The notes beneath the pieces were generated by a model. It was not told the origin of the DNA. It saw only the letters and a list, made by a program, of their open reading frames with translations, and made no database searches. A program made the position numbers and the translations under genes. 64,000 nucleotides of DNA from Draconibacterium orientale (lineage in GTDB: Bacteria > Bacteroidota > Bacteroidia > Bacteroidales > Prolixibacteraceae): assembly GCF_000626635.1 (NCBI RefSeq), contig NZ_CP007451.1, positions 2,923,501 through 2,987,500 of the forward strand, given 5' to 3'. Positions 51,368-60,206 of the stretch are shown piece by piece. Positions within the stretch are counted from its first letter, which is position 1, and the number at the start of each line of letters is the position of its first letter.

Positions 51368-51761
51368 TTCAAGTTGATTTGCGAATGCTGATTAACGATT
51401 TTCGATTTCAGAAGTAATTTCATCGGGTACGCGTATTCTAAATCTCAAATCTCAAATCTGCAATCTTCAATCATCATTCAATATTCATCCTTCAACTTGA
51501 TTTTCGAATGCTGATTAACAATTTTTGATTTCAGAAGAGGTTTCATCGGTTACGAGTATTGTAAATCTCAAATCTTCAATCGTTAATCTTCAATCATCAT
51601 TCAATATATATCCTTCATCCTTCAACTTGATTTTCGAATGCTGATTAACGAACTATGATTTTCAGAAGTGATTTCATCGGGTACGCGTATTCTAAATCTC
51701 AAATCTACAATCGTTAATCTTCAATCATCATTCAATATTTATCCTTCATCCTTCATCTTTC
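51368..51761. repeat. Three tandem copies of a ~130-bp repeat built from heptamers
   Basis: Copies span 51368-51490, 51491-51620 and 51621-51751, each starting TTCAA(C/G)TTGATTT. Within each, runs such as AAATCTC, AAATCTG, CAATCTT and CAATCAT keep a 7-base register, and the first copy is shorter by exactly one heptamer (CCTTCAT). The array ends about 10 bases before the dnaB stop codon. Confidence 0.9.
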
Positions 51762-53294
51762 CTAAAACGGTGCATCGCTGGTTGATGAATGATGGCTGTC
51801 GAATCCGCTGTTTGACGACATTCCGGCCGCCAGGTTGTCGTCGTCTTCATTCATCGATGAGCCAAAAGTTTGAACCTCCTGCCTGAAATCTCCCGAGTCG
51901 AATTGCGGATCGAGATCGGAGAAGCGTGCCATTTCTTTCTGGAAGCGCAGTGGAACATCGGCCGTGGCACCGTTACGGTGTTTGGCAATGATGAGTTCAG
52001 CAATTCCCAGCAGCGAGTTCCCCGATTCGTCTTCGGTAATACCAAAATACTCCGGACGGTGGATAAAACACACGATATCGGCATCCTGCTCAATCGCTCC
52101 CGATTCACGAAGGTCGGACAGCTGCGGACGTTTGCCTTCGCGCGATTCAACGGCACGGCTCAACTGCGACAGTGCAATAATTGGCACATCCAGCTCCTTG
52201 GCAATGGCTTTCAGCGATCGCGAGATCATACTTACTTCCTGTTCACGACTTCCGCGGGTATCGGTTCCGGCGGTCATCAGCTGCAGGTAATCGACAATGA
52301 TAATATCGATGTTGTGCTGCATCTTCAAACGGCGGCATTTGGCCCTGAACTCAAAAATTGAAAGGGCAGGCGTATCGTCGATAAAAATAGGCGCTTCATC
52401 AAGCGTTTTAATTCGCTGGTTCAGCTGTGCCCATTCGTAATCTTCCAGTTTCCCGGTTTTAATTTTTTCACCACCCAATTCCGATTCAGCGGAAATCAAA
52501 CGGTTAACCAACTGCAACGACGACATTTCGAGTGAGAAAACAGCCACTGCCTGACGGTGATCAACAGCCATGTTTCGGGCCATCGACAGTACGAATGCTG
52601 TTTTACCCATTGCCGGACGTGCAGCAAGAATAACCAGTGCCGAGCGTTCCCAACCCGAAGTAATCCGGTCAACCGCAGTAAATCCCGATGGCACACCACT
52701 TAAGCCGTCAGGCTTGCTACGTGCAGCTTCAATTTGCAGCACCGCCTGGTTCAGGATGGGTTTAATAGGTACAGTCTCTTTCTTAATATTTCCTTCGGAT
52801 ACCTGGAATAATGCCGATTCTGAAAAGTCGATCAGGTCGTCAACGTCGATGGTATCGTCGTAAGCTTTTGTTTGAATTTCGGAAGAAACACGAATTAACT
52901 CGCGCTGCATAAATTTTTGGGCAATAATACGCGCATGAAATTCGATGTGCGCCGCCGACGCCACACGGCGGGTAAGCTGGGTAATGTAACCCGGTCCGCC
53001 AACCTCGTCGAGCTGGTTGCGGTCTTTCAATTCCTGGGTTACCATCAGCAAATCGACTGGCTTTTCCTTTCCCGAAAGGGTCTTTATCGCGTCGAATATT
53101 TTGCGGTGTTCCTCTTTGTAAAAACTGTTTGAATCAATCGTGTCGGCAACCGTAACATACGCGTCGCGCTCAAGCATTAGCGCCCCAAGCACAGCTTCCT
53201 CAACGTCAACTGCCTGAGGCGGCAATTGTCCGTATTGAGCGTTAATTTGTTCTACTGTGCTTTGTTGTTGATTGGTTCTTTTTCGTTGTGCCAT
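51762..53294 (-). CDS. dnaB: Replicative DNA helicase
   Basis: 510 residues. The N-terminal DnaB domain (about 20-125; PPQAVDVEEAVLGALMLE) joins a RecA-like C-terminal domain with Walker A ARPAMGKTAF (about 230), Walker B IIIVDYLQLM, and the arginine-finger region. It unwinds DNA at replication forks as a hexamer. The C-terminal 40 residues are acidic and serine rich. No intein is present. Alone in its direction between ddl upstream and the repeat array downstream. Confidence 0.96.
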   Translation of the reverse strand: MAQRKRTNQQQSTVEQINAQYGQLPPQAVDVEEAVLGALMLERDAYVTVADTIDSNSFYKEEHRKIFDAIKTLSGKEKPVDLLMVTQELKDRNQLDEVGGPGYITQLTRRVASAAHIEFHARIIAQKFMQRELIRVSSEIQTKAYDDTIDVDDLIDFSESALFQVSEGNIKKETVPIKPILNQAVLQIEAARSKPDGLSGVPSGFTAVDRITSGWERSALVILAARPAMGKTAFVLSMARNMAVDHRQAVAVFSLEMSSLQLVNRLISAESELGGEKIKTGKLEDYEWAQLNQRIKTLDEAPIFIDDTPALSIFEFRAKCRRLKMQHNIDIIIVDYLQLMTAGTDTRGSREQEVSMISRSLKAIAKELDVPIIALSQLSRAVESREGKRPQLSDLRESGAIEQDADIVCFIHRPEYFGITEDESGNSLLGIAELIIAKHRNGATADVPLRFQKEMARFSDLDPQFDSGDFRQEVQTFGSSMNEDDDNLAAGMSSNSGFDSHHSSTSDAPF

Positions 53295-53430
53295 GTTGTT
53301 TCTGTGTGCATAAAAATTTACCGCTACCTTCTTTGTTAGCGGCTATCAAAAATAGAAATTTACCTTGCCTGTTACAAGAAATTCTGCTCTCTCTTATCAA
53401 CTCGCGCTATTCACAATTGTTGATAGTTTT

Positions 53431-54420
53431 CTAGCCTAATTTTTCTTCAATTATTTGGGTAATAATGCTTTTTAGTGTGCTTCCCATTGCGCTAATTTGC
53501 TGCGGAATAAAGCTGGTGGCAGTCATTCCGGGCGTGGTGTTTACTTCCAGGAAATAGAACTCTTCTCCTTGCAAAATAAAGTCGATTCGAACGATTCCGG
53601 AACATTCGCATAAGTCGTAAATCTTTGAAGTCAGTTCCTGGCATTTTTTGAAAAGCGGTTCGGGCAACCTTGCCGGCGTAATTTCCTGTGCAGCTCCCGG
53701 CGTGTATTTTGCTTCGAAATCGAAAAATTCATTTTGCGGAATTACTTCGGTAACCGGGAAAACCACTTTTTCTTCTTTCAATCGAACGGCGCCGCAGGTA
53801 AACTCGTGCCCGTCGATAAATTGTTCTACCAATGCCTCGTCGCTTTCCTCCCAGGCCTTTTCAATGGCGGCTATAACAGCGCCGGTTTCTTTTACTTTGG
53901 TAATTCCAAAGCTTGAACCTCCGGCATTTGGTTTCACGAAAATGGGTAATCCCAGATCTTCAACAATCGCTTCGGCATCAACTGCTTCGCCTTTTTTGAA
54001 CTTTTTCGAGACGGCCATTTTAATGCCGTGCGAGCGCAGGTAGTTGTTGCAAAACCACTTGTTAAAAGTAAGCGACGACGAGTGAACGCTGCAGGTAGAG
54101 TAGGGAACTTTCAGCAATTCGAAATAAGCTTGTAAAATCCCGTCTTCGCCGGGTGTTCCGTGAATGGTGATGTAGGCAAAATCGAATTTTATCTTGTCGT
54201 TGTTTATGGTAAAACTAAAATCCGATTTGTCGATGTCGGCAATTTTCTGCTCGTTTTGAAAAACTTCCCAGTTTAGCCCCTGCATTTGCACCAGCCACGG
54301 GGTGAATTTTTCAGTATCCACAGCCTTTAAAACGTTTGCTCCGCTTTTTACCGACACCACAAATTCCGATGAATCGCCTCCGGCAATTACCGCTATATGG
54401 GGCTTGTTGTTCTTACTCAT
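53431..54420 (-). CDS. ddl: D-alanine--D-alanine ligase
   Basis: ATP-grasp enzyme that joins two D-alanines for peptidoglycan. 329 residues. N-terminal HIAVIAGGDSSEF; ATP-grasp core with LPIFVKPNAGGSSFGITKV, EQFIDGHEFTCG and the metal site FLEVNTTPGMT. The start overlaps the rluD end by 8 bases, making it the last gene of a PASTA-rluD-ddl operon. D-alanine would come from the MurF-Alr fusion at 35576. Confidence 0.96.
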   Translation of the reverse strand: MSKNNKPHIAVIAGGDSSEFVVSVKSGANVLKAVDTEKFTPWLVQMQGLNWEVFQNEQKIADIDKSDFSFTINNDKIKFDFAYITIHGTPGEDGILQAYFELLKVPYSTCSVHSSSLTFNKWFCNNYLRSHGIKMAVSKKFKKGEAVDAEAIVEDLGLPIFVKPNAGGSSFGITKVKETGAVIAAIEKAWEESDEALVEQFIDGHEFTCGAVRLKEEKVVFPVTEVIPQNEFFDFEAKYTPGAAQEITPARLPEPLFKKCQELTSKIYDLCECSGIVRIDFILQGEEFYFLEVNTTPGMTATSFIPQQISAMGSTLKSIITQIIEEKLG

Positions 54421-55453
54421 TTCTGTTTGCTATATAATTTTCCCATTTATCAATTGCCGTGGCCATGTCTTCAGGCAATTCCGAATTGAATAACATCTTT
54501 TCTCCTGTTGTTGGATGAATAAACCCGAGTGTTTTGGCATGCAGCGCCTGGCGGGGCAGCACTTTAAAACAGTTTTGTACAAACTGGCGGTATTTACTGA
54601 AAGTAGTACCGCGCAAAATCTGGTCGCCACCATAATTGCTGTCGTTAAACAGCGTGTGGTTTATGTGTTTCATGTGCACCCTAATCTGGTGTGTGCGCCC
54701 GGTTTCAAGGCGGCATTCAACCAGCGTAACATAGCCAATTCGGCGCAATACTTTGTAATGGGTAACGGCATGTTTTCCGTAATCGCCTTCAGGAAATACG
54801 GTAAAAACCTGCCTGTTTTTCAGGCTGCGGCCAATGTGCCCGGTTATTGTGCCTTCGTCTTCTTTTACGCTTCCCCAAACCAATGCATGGTAGCGACGCT
54901 CGGTGGTTTTCTCGAAGAACTGTAGCGCCAGTTTGTTTTTTGCCAGTTCGGTTTTGGCAACCACCAGCAATCCCGACGTGTCTTTATCGATCCGGTGAAC
55001 CAGCCCCGGACGCGGATCTTCGCTGTTAAACAACGGAAGGTCGCGAAAATACCAGGCCAATGCATTCACCAACGTTCCGGTGTAGTTGCCATGTCCGGGA
55101 TGTACCACAAGGCCCGGTGGTTTATTTATCACGATCAGCTGATCGTCTTCGTAAACAATATCCAGCGGAATATCTTCGGGGATAATCTTGAGCTCGCGCC
55201 TCGGAAAATCCATTACGATCAATATTTCCTCGTTGGGTTTTATTTTGTAGTTGGGTTTTACGGGTTTCCCGTTCACCAGAATATTTCCGGCGTCGGCAGC
55301 AGCCTGTATGCGGCTTCGCGAGGCATTGTCGATCCTGTTCGAAAGAAATTTATCGATGCGCAGGGGAGATTGCCCCGGATCGACAGATAAACGGTAATGT
55401 TCATATAAACCGTTCTCTTCCAGCTCTTCGTTTTCCTGATTGTAATCTTCCAT
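54413..55453 (-). CDS. rluD: RluA-family 23S rRNA pseudouridine synthase (RluD-like)
   Basis: 346 residues. An S4 RNA-binding domain (about 28-90; LRIDKFLSNRI) precedes the pseudouridine synthase domain with catalytic Asp in HRIDKDTSGLLVVAK, and PPGLVVHPGHG just before. The S4 plus catalytic layout fits RluD, which modifies helix 69 of 23S rRNA. It lies 3 bases after the PASTA gene and overlaps ddl. Confidence 0.92.
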   Translation of the reverse strand: MEDYNQENEELEENGLYEHYRLSVDPGQSPLRIDKFLSNRIDNASRSRIQAAADAGNILVNGKPVKPNYKIKPNEEILIVMDFPRRELKIIPEDIPLDIVYEDDQLIVINKPPGLVVHPGHGNYTGTLVNALAWYFRDLPLFNSEDPRPGLVHRIDKDTSGLLVVAKTELAKNKLALQFFEKTTERRYHALVWGSVKEDEGTITGHIGRSLKNRQVFTVFPEGDYGKHAVTHYKVLRRIGYVTLVECRLETGRTHQIRVHMKHINHTLFNDSNYGGDQILRGTTFSKYRQFVQNCFKVLPRQALHAKTLGFIHPTTGEKMLFNSELPEDMATAIDKWENYIANRNE

Positions 55454-55456
55454 GAA

Positions 55457-56263
55457 TTAAAAATTTCTTTCGTAAGCCTGATTAATAATTGTAGTGTCGG
55501 TGGTTAACCAGATATCAACTGATGATCCCAGGTTTACCTGTTTGGTAAATTGTGGATTTGGTTGTTGTTTCCATATTCTTGCACTGGCCGAGTCTTTGGC
55601 AGTTTCAGCAGTTTCGTCGTAAATAACAGCGCCCATATTCAACATGGCGTCGGTAATGGTCGATTTCGCTTCTTCCAACGAAAAACCGGTGAGGTTGGGT
55701 AAAGTTGTTTGCATATTTCCCTGGCTGCGACCCACAACCAGATCAACCTCTGAGCCTTTAATGATTTTGTTGCCTTCGAAAATCTCCACCGAATCCTGCA
55801 GCGATTTTAATACAAGGTCGTTGTATTCCGATGGCTGATAAGAAATATTTCCCACCTGTAATCCGGCACTTTCAATAAGTACCTGTGCCTGGCGGAACGA
55901 GATATCGGTTAAGCGCGGCAGAACAACTTTTTCGGGCTCGTTTGAGTTTATGGTAATGCGAATCACACGATTTTCTTTTACGCGCGAATTGGCCAGCGGC
56001 AATTGATCGACCACAGTGCCCGGCTCGAAATTTTTGTTGTAAACCGAATCGATTACTTCCACGCGCAGCATATTGGCTTCGGCGCTGGCAGTGGCTTCAT
56101 CCAAACTTAGTCCTGTTAATGCCGGAACCGGATAAGAAACGCCATGTTGGGTGTATCGTTGCAATCCTTTAAAGGTGATAAAAAAGAGAAGCGCCACAAG
56201 CCCAATGGCAATTAGCAGGTGCCTTACAAAAGCACGACTGGTGATAAATTTTCCTAAACTCAT
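55457..56263 (-). CDS. PASTA domain membrane protein
   Basis: 268 residues. One membrane helix (about 12-31) anchors three PASTA domains facing the periplasm: about 40-110 (YPVPALTGLSLDEATASAE), 112-180 (VLPRLTDISFRQAQVLIE) and 185-255 (TLPNLTGFSLEEAKSTI). PASTA domains bind peptidoglycan or muropeptides; no kinase or transpeptidase domain is attached here. As first gene in an operon with ddl, a cell wall role is likely. This operon is common in Bacteroidota. Confidence 0.88.
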   Translation of the reverse strand: MSLGKFITSRAFVRHLLIAIGLVALLFFITFKGLQRYTQHGVSYPVPALTGLSLDEATASAEANMLRVEVIDSVYNKNFEPGTVVDQLPLANSRVKENRVIRITINSNEPEKVVLPRLTDISFRQAQVLIESAGLQVGNISYQPSEYNDLVLKSLQDSVEIFEGNKIIKGSEVDLVVGRSQGNMQTTLPNLTGFSLEEAKSTITDAMLNMGAVIYDETAETAKDSASARIWKQQPNPQFTKQVNLGSSVDIWLTTDTTIINQAYERNF

Positions 56264-56472
56264 TTTTTTTGTACAGTACTTATTTAAGAGAACAAAAATA
56301 AGTCAAAAAAAGTATGATGAAAGGATTTCGACGATAAACAAATTTCAAATATTGAATAAAATGATTTTGGAGGATGGGTTCGGAGAAACCACTTTGCAAA
56401 CACGCATAAACACGAAAAGGTAAAGAACTGAATTCTTTACCTTCCCGCAAAAATGTAACAAGATAAAATGAA

Positions 56473-56631
56473 TTATCTTTTATGTCTTGGCTCGTCTGAG
56501 ACGCTAAGTTTTTTTCTACCTTTTGCTCTACGGGCTTTTAATACTTTACGGCCGTTTGCAGTCGACATTCTTTCTCTGAAGCCGTGCTTGTTCTTTCTTT
56601 TTCTATTCGATGGTTGAAATGTACGTTTCAT
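56473..56631 (-). CDS. rpmH: 50S ribosomal protein L34
   Basis: 52 residues starting [20 protein letters not shown] and ending in a basic tail ([13 protein letters not shown]). This matches L34 throughout. It is monocistronic here; rnpA and dnaA, its usual neighbours in many bacteria, are not adjacent, which is normal in Bacteroidota. Confidence 0.96.
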   Translation of the reverse strand: MKRTFQPSNRKRKNKHGFRERMSTANGRKVLKARRAKGRKKLSVSDEPRHKR

Positions 56632-56880
56632 TTCTATAAAGTTTTACTTGTTTCTATTCAGAATTTTCGGACTGCAAAAATAGTGCTTTTTTTAATTCTT
56701 CCAAAAGGTTAAACACTTTTTTCTGCAAAAATACACCTTGTGTGTTTATTTCTATTAATCAGTGTTTTATCAGCGCAAAGAAAAGCATTTTTTTTAGCGC
56801 CCGGTATTCTTTTACAATAAATTTGTTCTGAAAGCTTTTAAATGCAGTTGTGGCGCTTTGTTCAGCCGTTTGCCATTTTC

Positions 56881-57588
56881 CTATTTTTCCTTTTTAACCG
56901 AGAAGCGGAATCCAATACCATGCAGGTTGATGATTTTTACCGAAGCATCGGCCTTAAAATATTTCCGCAGGCGCGAGATAAAAACATCGAGGCTGCGGCC
57001 CAAAAAATAGTCGTCGGAGCCCCAAACATTCTCCAGAATTTCGTTACGGCTAAGCACTTTGTTGGCATTTCGGGCAAAGTAGCGGATCAGTTCAGCTTCT
57101 TTCAGCGTGAGATTCCGGGCTTCTCCATTTAGAGTTAACGAGAGATCGTCGAAATGAAAATCGAACTGCCCGATTTTTAAAACGCCCGACGATTCACTGT
57201 CGACAGGTTGCGATTGGCTTCGTTTTAAAAATATCCTGATTTTTAGAAGCAGCTCTTCCATGCTAAACGGTTTGGGTATGTAATCGTCGCCGCCAATGGT
57301 AAGTCCGGTAATTTTATCTTCGGTCATGCTGCGGGCCGTTAAAAATATAATCGGTACCTGGTCGTTGGTTTTTCGTATGGTTTCGGCCACCTTAAAACCA
57401 TCAATTTTTGGGAGCATAACATCAAGAACAATCAGGTCGAAGCTGTTTTGCTCAAAAAGTTCAAGTGCAATTTCGCCGTCGGCAGCTACCTCAACATCGT
57501 AGCCATGTTCCGTTAAATTATCTTTTACAATAAAGCGAAGTGCTTCGTCGTCTTCAACCAATAATATTCGAAATAGATTGCTGCTCAT
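56881..57588 (-). CDS. OmpR-family response regulator (RprY-like)
   Basis: 235 residues. Receiver domain with acidic pocket E12-D13, phospho-acceptor D56 (LIVLDVMLPKIDG) and conserved Lys in IPKPFS. The C-terminal winged helix (about 130-232) has NEILENVWGSDDYFLGRSLDVFISRLRKYF, typical OmpR/PhoB. It starts 3 bases after the kinase stop, forming a two-gene operon. The pair resembles the Bacteroides RprX/RprY system. Confidence 0.93.
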   Translation of the reverse strand: MSSNLFRILLVEDDEALRFIVKDNLTEHGYDVEVAADGEIALELFEQNSFDLIVLDVMLPKIDGFKVAETIRKTNDQVPIIFLTARSMTEDKITGLTIGGDDYIPKPFSMEELLLKIRIFLKRSQSQPVDSESSGVLKIGQFDFHFDDLSLTLNGEARNLTLKEAELIRYFARNANKVLSRNEILENVWGSDDYFLGRSLDVFISRLRKYFKADASVKIINLHGIGFRFSVKKEK

Positions 57589-57591
57589 AGT

Positions 57592-58857
57592 TTATTTTGG
57601 AATGATTAGGCTAAAAATACTTCCCCCTTTTGGGTTTTCGTTCACTTTTATTTTCCAATTGTGTGCTTTAACAATTTTGTACACATAGTCGAGTCCAAGC
57701 CCGAAACCTTTTACGTTGTGCACGTTTCCGGTAGGAATTCGGTAGAATTTTTTAAAAATCCGCTTCCGGTATTCGCGCGGAATTCCTATACCGTTGTCGA
57801 TAAAATTAAGCTCGTAACTATTCTGTTTTTGCAGAAGTTCAATATCGATCACCGGCGTTTTATCGCAATATTTTGCTGCATTTTCAAGAATATTCGAAAC
57901 CAGGTTGGCAAAATGAAAACGATCGGCAAGTATGGTGCAATCTCCGGTTTTTGTTTTTATTTCAACTTTCGCGTTCTGACCGGCTTTCGATTCCCTGAAA
58001 CGATCGCTGGCTTCGTGTAAAAACTCACTGAGATTTACTTTCTCCAGGTTAAGTAATATCCGGCTTTTCTCGATCGACGCTAAGTTAAGCACTTTTTCAA
58101 CATTTTTCGAGAGCCGTGTAGTTTGTTCCTGTATAATATGTGTGTAATCAAACAATCGTTTGGGCGATTTCAAAATCTTTTCGTCGTTAATAACGTTTGC
58201 TGCCAGTGCTATCGACGAAATGGGTGTTTTTAATTCGTGGGTAAGGTTGTTGATAAAGTTTTTCTGAATTTCGGATAATTGCCTTTGCCGAATGATTACC
58301 CAAAGCGTGTAGCCAAAGAAAAAAATGACCAGCATTAACAGCGCGGTTAGGAAATACCAAATGGAGAGCTGGTTTAAAAAGTAAGGCGACCGGTCGGGAA
58401 AATGAATGCCAAAATAATTGGTATAGTCCTCGTTTAACGGAAAATCAAAATCCGATGGCTCTTCATTTTCGTCGATACGCACCAAGGTAGTTTCGTCCAT
58501 TTGTTCCTGAACGGGGCTGTATATCGAAAATTCGTAATCGTAATAAATATCGTGTCTTTTTAGCTGGGTAGTAAGGTTTTGTTTTAAAAGTTCTTTATCG
58601 ATTGCCACGCCAACATTCACCAAATACGTGTTGTTCGAAATTACTTTAACCGGTGTAATACTATCGAAAATTTCAGTGGTTCCGGTAGCCAGCATCACTT
58701 GCCAGGCAACTTCTTTTAAAGCCACACTTGCGCTTTCCTGAAATTGCGTTTCTGAAAGATTATAGGAACTGCGTATAAAAGCAAACTGCACTAAAAAAAT
58801 GCCAACTATCGATACAGTTGCCAGCATTATAATGTATTTTAGTGTTTTTCCTTTCAT
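57592..58857 (-). CDS. Sensor histidine kinase (RprX-like)
   Basis: 421 residues. Two membrane helices (about 8-28 and 165-187) enclose a periplasmic sensor region of about 135 residues. The HisKA domain has H207 in NLTHELKTPISS; the HATPase domain has NILENAAKYC, DNGIGIP and GFGLGLDYVYKIV. It phosphorylates the response regulator encoded immediately downstream. The signal is unknown; RprX of Bacteroides is linked to envelope and stress-related control. Confidence 0.92.
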   Translation of the reverse strand: MKGKTLKYIIMLATVSIVGIFLVQFAFIRSSYNLSETQFQESASVALKEVAWQVMLATGTTEIFDSITPVKVISNNTYLVNVGVAIDKELLKQNLTTQLKRHDIYYDYEFSIYSPVQEQMDETTLVRIDENEEPSDFDFPLNEDYTNYFGIHFPDRSPYFLNQLSIWYFLTALLMLVIFFFGYTLWVIIRQRQLSEIQKNFINNLTHELKTPISSIALAANVINDEKILKSPKRLFDYTHIIQEQTTRLSKNVEKVLNLASIEKSRILLNLEKVNLSEFLHEASDRFRESKAGQNAKVEIKTKTGDCTILADRFHFANLVSNILENAAKYCDKTPVIDIELLQKQNSYELNFIDNGIGIPREYRKRIFKKFYRIPTGNVHNVKGFGLGLDYVYKIVKAHNWKIKVNENPKGGSIFSLIIPK

Positions 58858-58966
58858 ATACTTTTGTTCGAAGCTAAACTATATATTTTTTTATTTGCCT
58901 GCCCGGGTTAACAACTCGTTAACAAAATATTGAATTCAATTAACAGCGAAACTAGTCAAGCATCAA

Positions 58967-58974
58967 TACATTTG
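58967..58974 (+). promoter_or_regulatory. Candidate -7 box for the DUF1573 gene
   Basis: TACATTTG is an exact TAnnTTTG match, 42 bases before the ATG at 59016. Confidence 0.4.
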
Positions 58975-59015
58975 TTTTATACATTTCGGAAAAACACAAA
59001 TTTAATGAATAAATT

Positions 59016-60113
59016 ATGAAACGCATTCTACAATTATTAGCTGTTTTTGCACTGGTGATTGCCGTTAACACAGCAATGGGCCAGGGGCAACCAAAAATTG
59101 TTTTTGACAGCGAAGTGCACGATTTTGGTTCGTTTAAAGAATCAGACGGTTTACAAACAACAACTTTTAAATTTACAAACAAAGGAGATGCACCATTGGT
59201 ACTGTCAAATGTTCGTGCATCGTGTGGCTGTACAACTCCAAAATGGACGCGTGAACCGGTAGCTCCGGGCGAAAGCGGAAGTATCGATGTAAGTTATAAT
59301 CCTAAAAACCGTCCGGGGTCATTCAATAAATCGGTAACTGTTAGCTCAAATGCCGAGAACCGTACGGCGATTTTAAGAATTAACGGGAAAGTTGAACCAC
59401 GCGAAAAAACACTGGCAGAGAAATATCCAAGAAAAATTGGAGATCTTCGGGTAAAATCGAACTATGTGTCGTTTGCAAAAATTAAGAAGGGCGAAAAAGC
59501 AACCAAAGAACTGGAACTGGTTAACGATACGGATAAACCGGTTGAAGTTGGTTTTCGTACCGTGCCAAAACACCTTACTGCAAAGGTGGAACCGGCAACA
59601 ATTCCGGCAAACGGAACCGGTAATTTAATTGTAACATACGATTCGGATGCTGCCGACACTTATGGATTTGCATCACACCGAATTTACTTGTCGTTAAACG
59701 GAAGTAACGACTACAAAAACTCAGTGGGTGTAAGTGCTACCATCGAAGAAGATTTCTCGCACCTTTCAGCAGAAGAACTGGCAAACGCTCCTGTGGCCGA
59801 TTTCAACGAAACATCATTCGATTTTGGCGACATGAAGCAGGGCGATAAAAAGGAACATACTTTTACTTTAACCAACAATGGTAAAACTGATTTGATCATC
59901 AGAAGAGTTCGTTCATCATGCGGATGTACTGCTGTTGCTCCATCGAAAAGTGTAATTGCCGCTGGCGAAACAGCTCCAATTAAAGTAACTTTCGATTCGC
60001 GCGGAAAACGTGGCCGTCAGAGTAAATCAATTACGGTTATTACCAACGATCCGAAAACACCAACATCAACGCTGCGCATATCAAGCCAGATTGTTGTTCC
60101 TAATGCAGGCTAA
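59016..60113 (+). CDS. Secreted DUF1573 repeat protein
   Basis: 365 residues with a signal peptide (to about 22, TAMGQ). Two clear DUF1573 immunoglobulin-like domains lie at about 30-130 and 255-360. Each has an F(T/K)xxNxGxxxLxLxxVRxSCGCT-type core, seen here as RASCGCTTPKW and RSSCGCTAVAP. A third, degenerate domain without the CGC motif fills 150-245. The family is widespread in Bacteroidota and of unknown function; an outer-membrane or periplasmic structural role is possible. It is monocistronic. Confidence 0.9.
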   Translation: MKRILQLLAVFALVIAVNTAMGQGQPKIVFDSEVHDFGSFKESDGLQTTTFKFTNKGDAPLVLSNVRASCGCTTPKWTREPVAPGESGSIDVSYNPKNRPGSFNKSVTVSSNAENRTAILRINGKVEPREKTLAEKYPRKIGDLRVKSNYVSFAKIKKGEKATKELELVNDTDKPVEVGFRTVPKHLTAKVEPATIPANGTGNLIVTYDSDAADTYGFASHRIYLSLNGSNDYKNSVGVSATIEEDFSHLSAEELANAPVADFNETSFDFGDMKQGDKKEHTFTLTNNGKTDLIIRRVRSSCGCTAVAPSKSVIAAGETAPIKVTFDSRGKRGRQSKSITVITNDPKTPTSTLRISSQIVVPNAG

Positions 60114-60135
60114 GTTTATTTAACGTCAATATTTC

Positions 60136-60175
60136 AGAAGGTGTTGCAGATGAAATTTGCAGCACCTTCTTTTTT
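60136..60175 (+). terminator. Terminator after the DUF1573 gene
   Basis: AGAAGGTGTTGCA (60136-60148) pairs with TGCAGCACCTTCT (60158-60170), one G-U pair, then five or more T residues. Confidence 0.9.
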
Positions 60176-60206
60176 GCTTTACTTTTGAGCGATAAAAATT
60201 ATTCAG

